A stretch of DNA of 28,865 bases from Arthrobacter sp. (GTDB taxonomy: Bacteria; Actinomycetota; Actinomycetes; Actinomycetales; Micrococcaceae), in contig JASLAA010000148.1 in NCBI GenBank assembly GCA_030147325.1, forward strand, positions 1 to 28,865, in the 5' to 3' direction. The stretch's first letter is position 1; the number at the start of each line of letters is the position of its first letter. Below the pieces are notes generated by a model. That model ran no database searches. It had not been told where the DNA came from and worked only from the letters and a program-made list of their open reading frames with translations. The translations under genes were made by a program, and so were the position numbers. Shown piece after piece: positions 28,829-28,865 of the stretch.

Positions 28829-28865
28829 ATGGCCAAGATCATTTCTTTTGATGAAGAGGCCCGCC
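28829..28865 (+). CDS. groL: GroEL chaperonin, N-terminal fragment cut by window end
   Basis: Only the first 12 codons are in the window: MAKIISFDEEAR, the usual start of actinobacterial GroEL (stand-alone copy, often groEL2). The two CIRCE elements upstream confirm the call. No groES precedes it, which fits the monocistronic groEL of Actinobacteria. The ATG follows GAAAGGACC at a spacing of about 11 nt. Function: ATP-dependent folding chaperonin, heat-inducible through HrcA. Confidence 0.93.
   Translation, partial: MAKIISFDEEAR

Overview
The window is high-GC DNA with dense, short-spaced genes, GTG and TTG starts, several apparently leaderless genes, and families typical of Actinobacteria (DUF4032, DUF3263, LytR_C, ThrE, Rv2629-like baeRF2, CIRCE-controlled stand-alone groEL). 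The gene set and order (DUF3263, LytR_C, groL; otsA-otsB; small acidic proteins) fit a free-living member of the Micrococcaceae, close to Arthrobacter or a relative. This is inferred from protein families and gene order; no search was run. I see no prophage, insertion sequence, CRISPR array or integrase. It reads as a chromosomal core/stress region.

Layout. 1-2800: terminator of an outside gene, then an SRPBCC-fold gene overlapping a GlcD-type FAD oxidase, then a DUF4190-like membrane protein with YGQ repeats. 2845-7884 (minus): a DUF4032/WaaP-like kinase, an orphan MsiK/UgpC-type sugar-ABC ATPase, and the trehalose pair otsA-otsB. 7969-9009 (plus): a membrane-anchored DsbA-like protein and tRNA-Thr(TGT). 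9062-11857 (minus): a Pro/Thr-rich surface protein, a Bcr/CflA drug exporter and a YfcE-like phosphoesterase. 11972-13718 (plus): a membrane coiled-coil protein, an SDR and a small membrane protein.

13747-21579 looks like a stress block: catalase, a baeRF2/Rv2629-like gene directly followed by a pyruvate-oxidase-like ThDP enzyme, a 69-residue protein, a 49-residue acidic protein, a His-rich-loop membrane protein, an Old Yellow Enzyme reductase and a 150-residue lysine-free acidic protein. 21693-23551 (minus) is an overlapping aldo/keto reductase-epimerase pair. 23699-26507 (plus) holds a Fem-type aminoacyltransferase and a ThrE exporter. 26529-28865 holds ung (minus), then DUF3263, a LytR_C protein and the start of groL behind two tandem CIRCE operators.

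The most interesting unexplained signal is a short palindrome, TAAG-N4-CTTA. It occurs perfectly at three promoters (upstream of 11972, 18484 and 19150) and with one mismatch at two more (19276 and the catalase). At four of the five it abuts or overlaps a -10-like hexamer, and at the catalase it covers the -35. It links catalase, baeRF2/pyruvate oxidase and three small or membrane proteins into a candidate stress regulon. Other signals are a 22-bp perfect palindrome over the DUF3263 promoter, a near-perfect 31-nt palindrome at the predicted 5' end of the catalase mRNA, and six genes whose -10 lies 6-7 nt before the start codon with no ribosome binding site.
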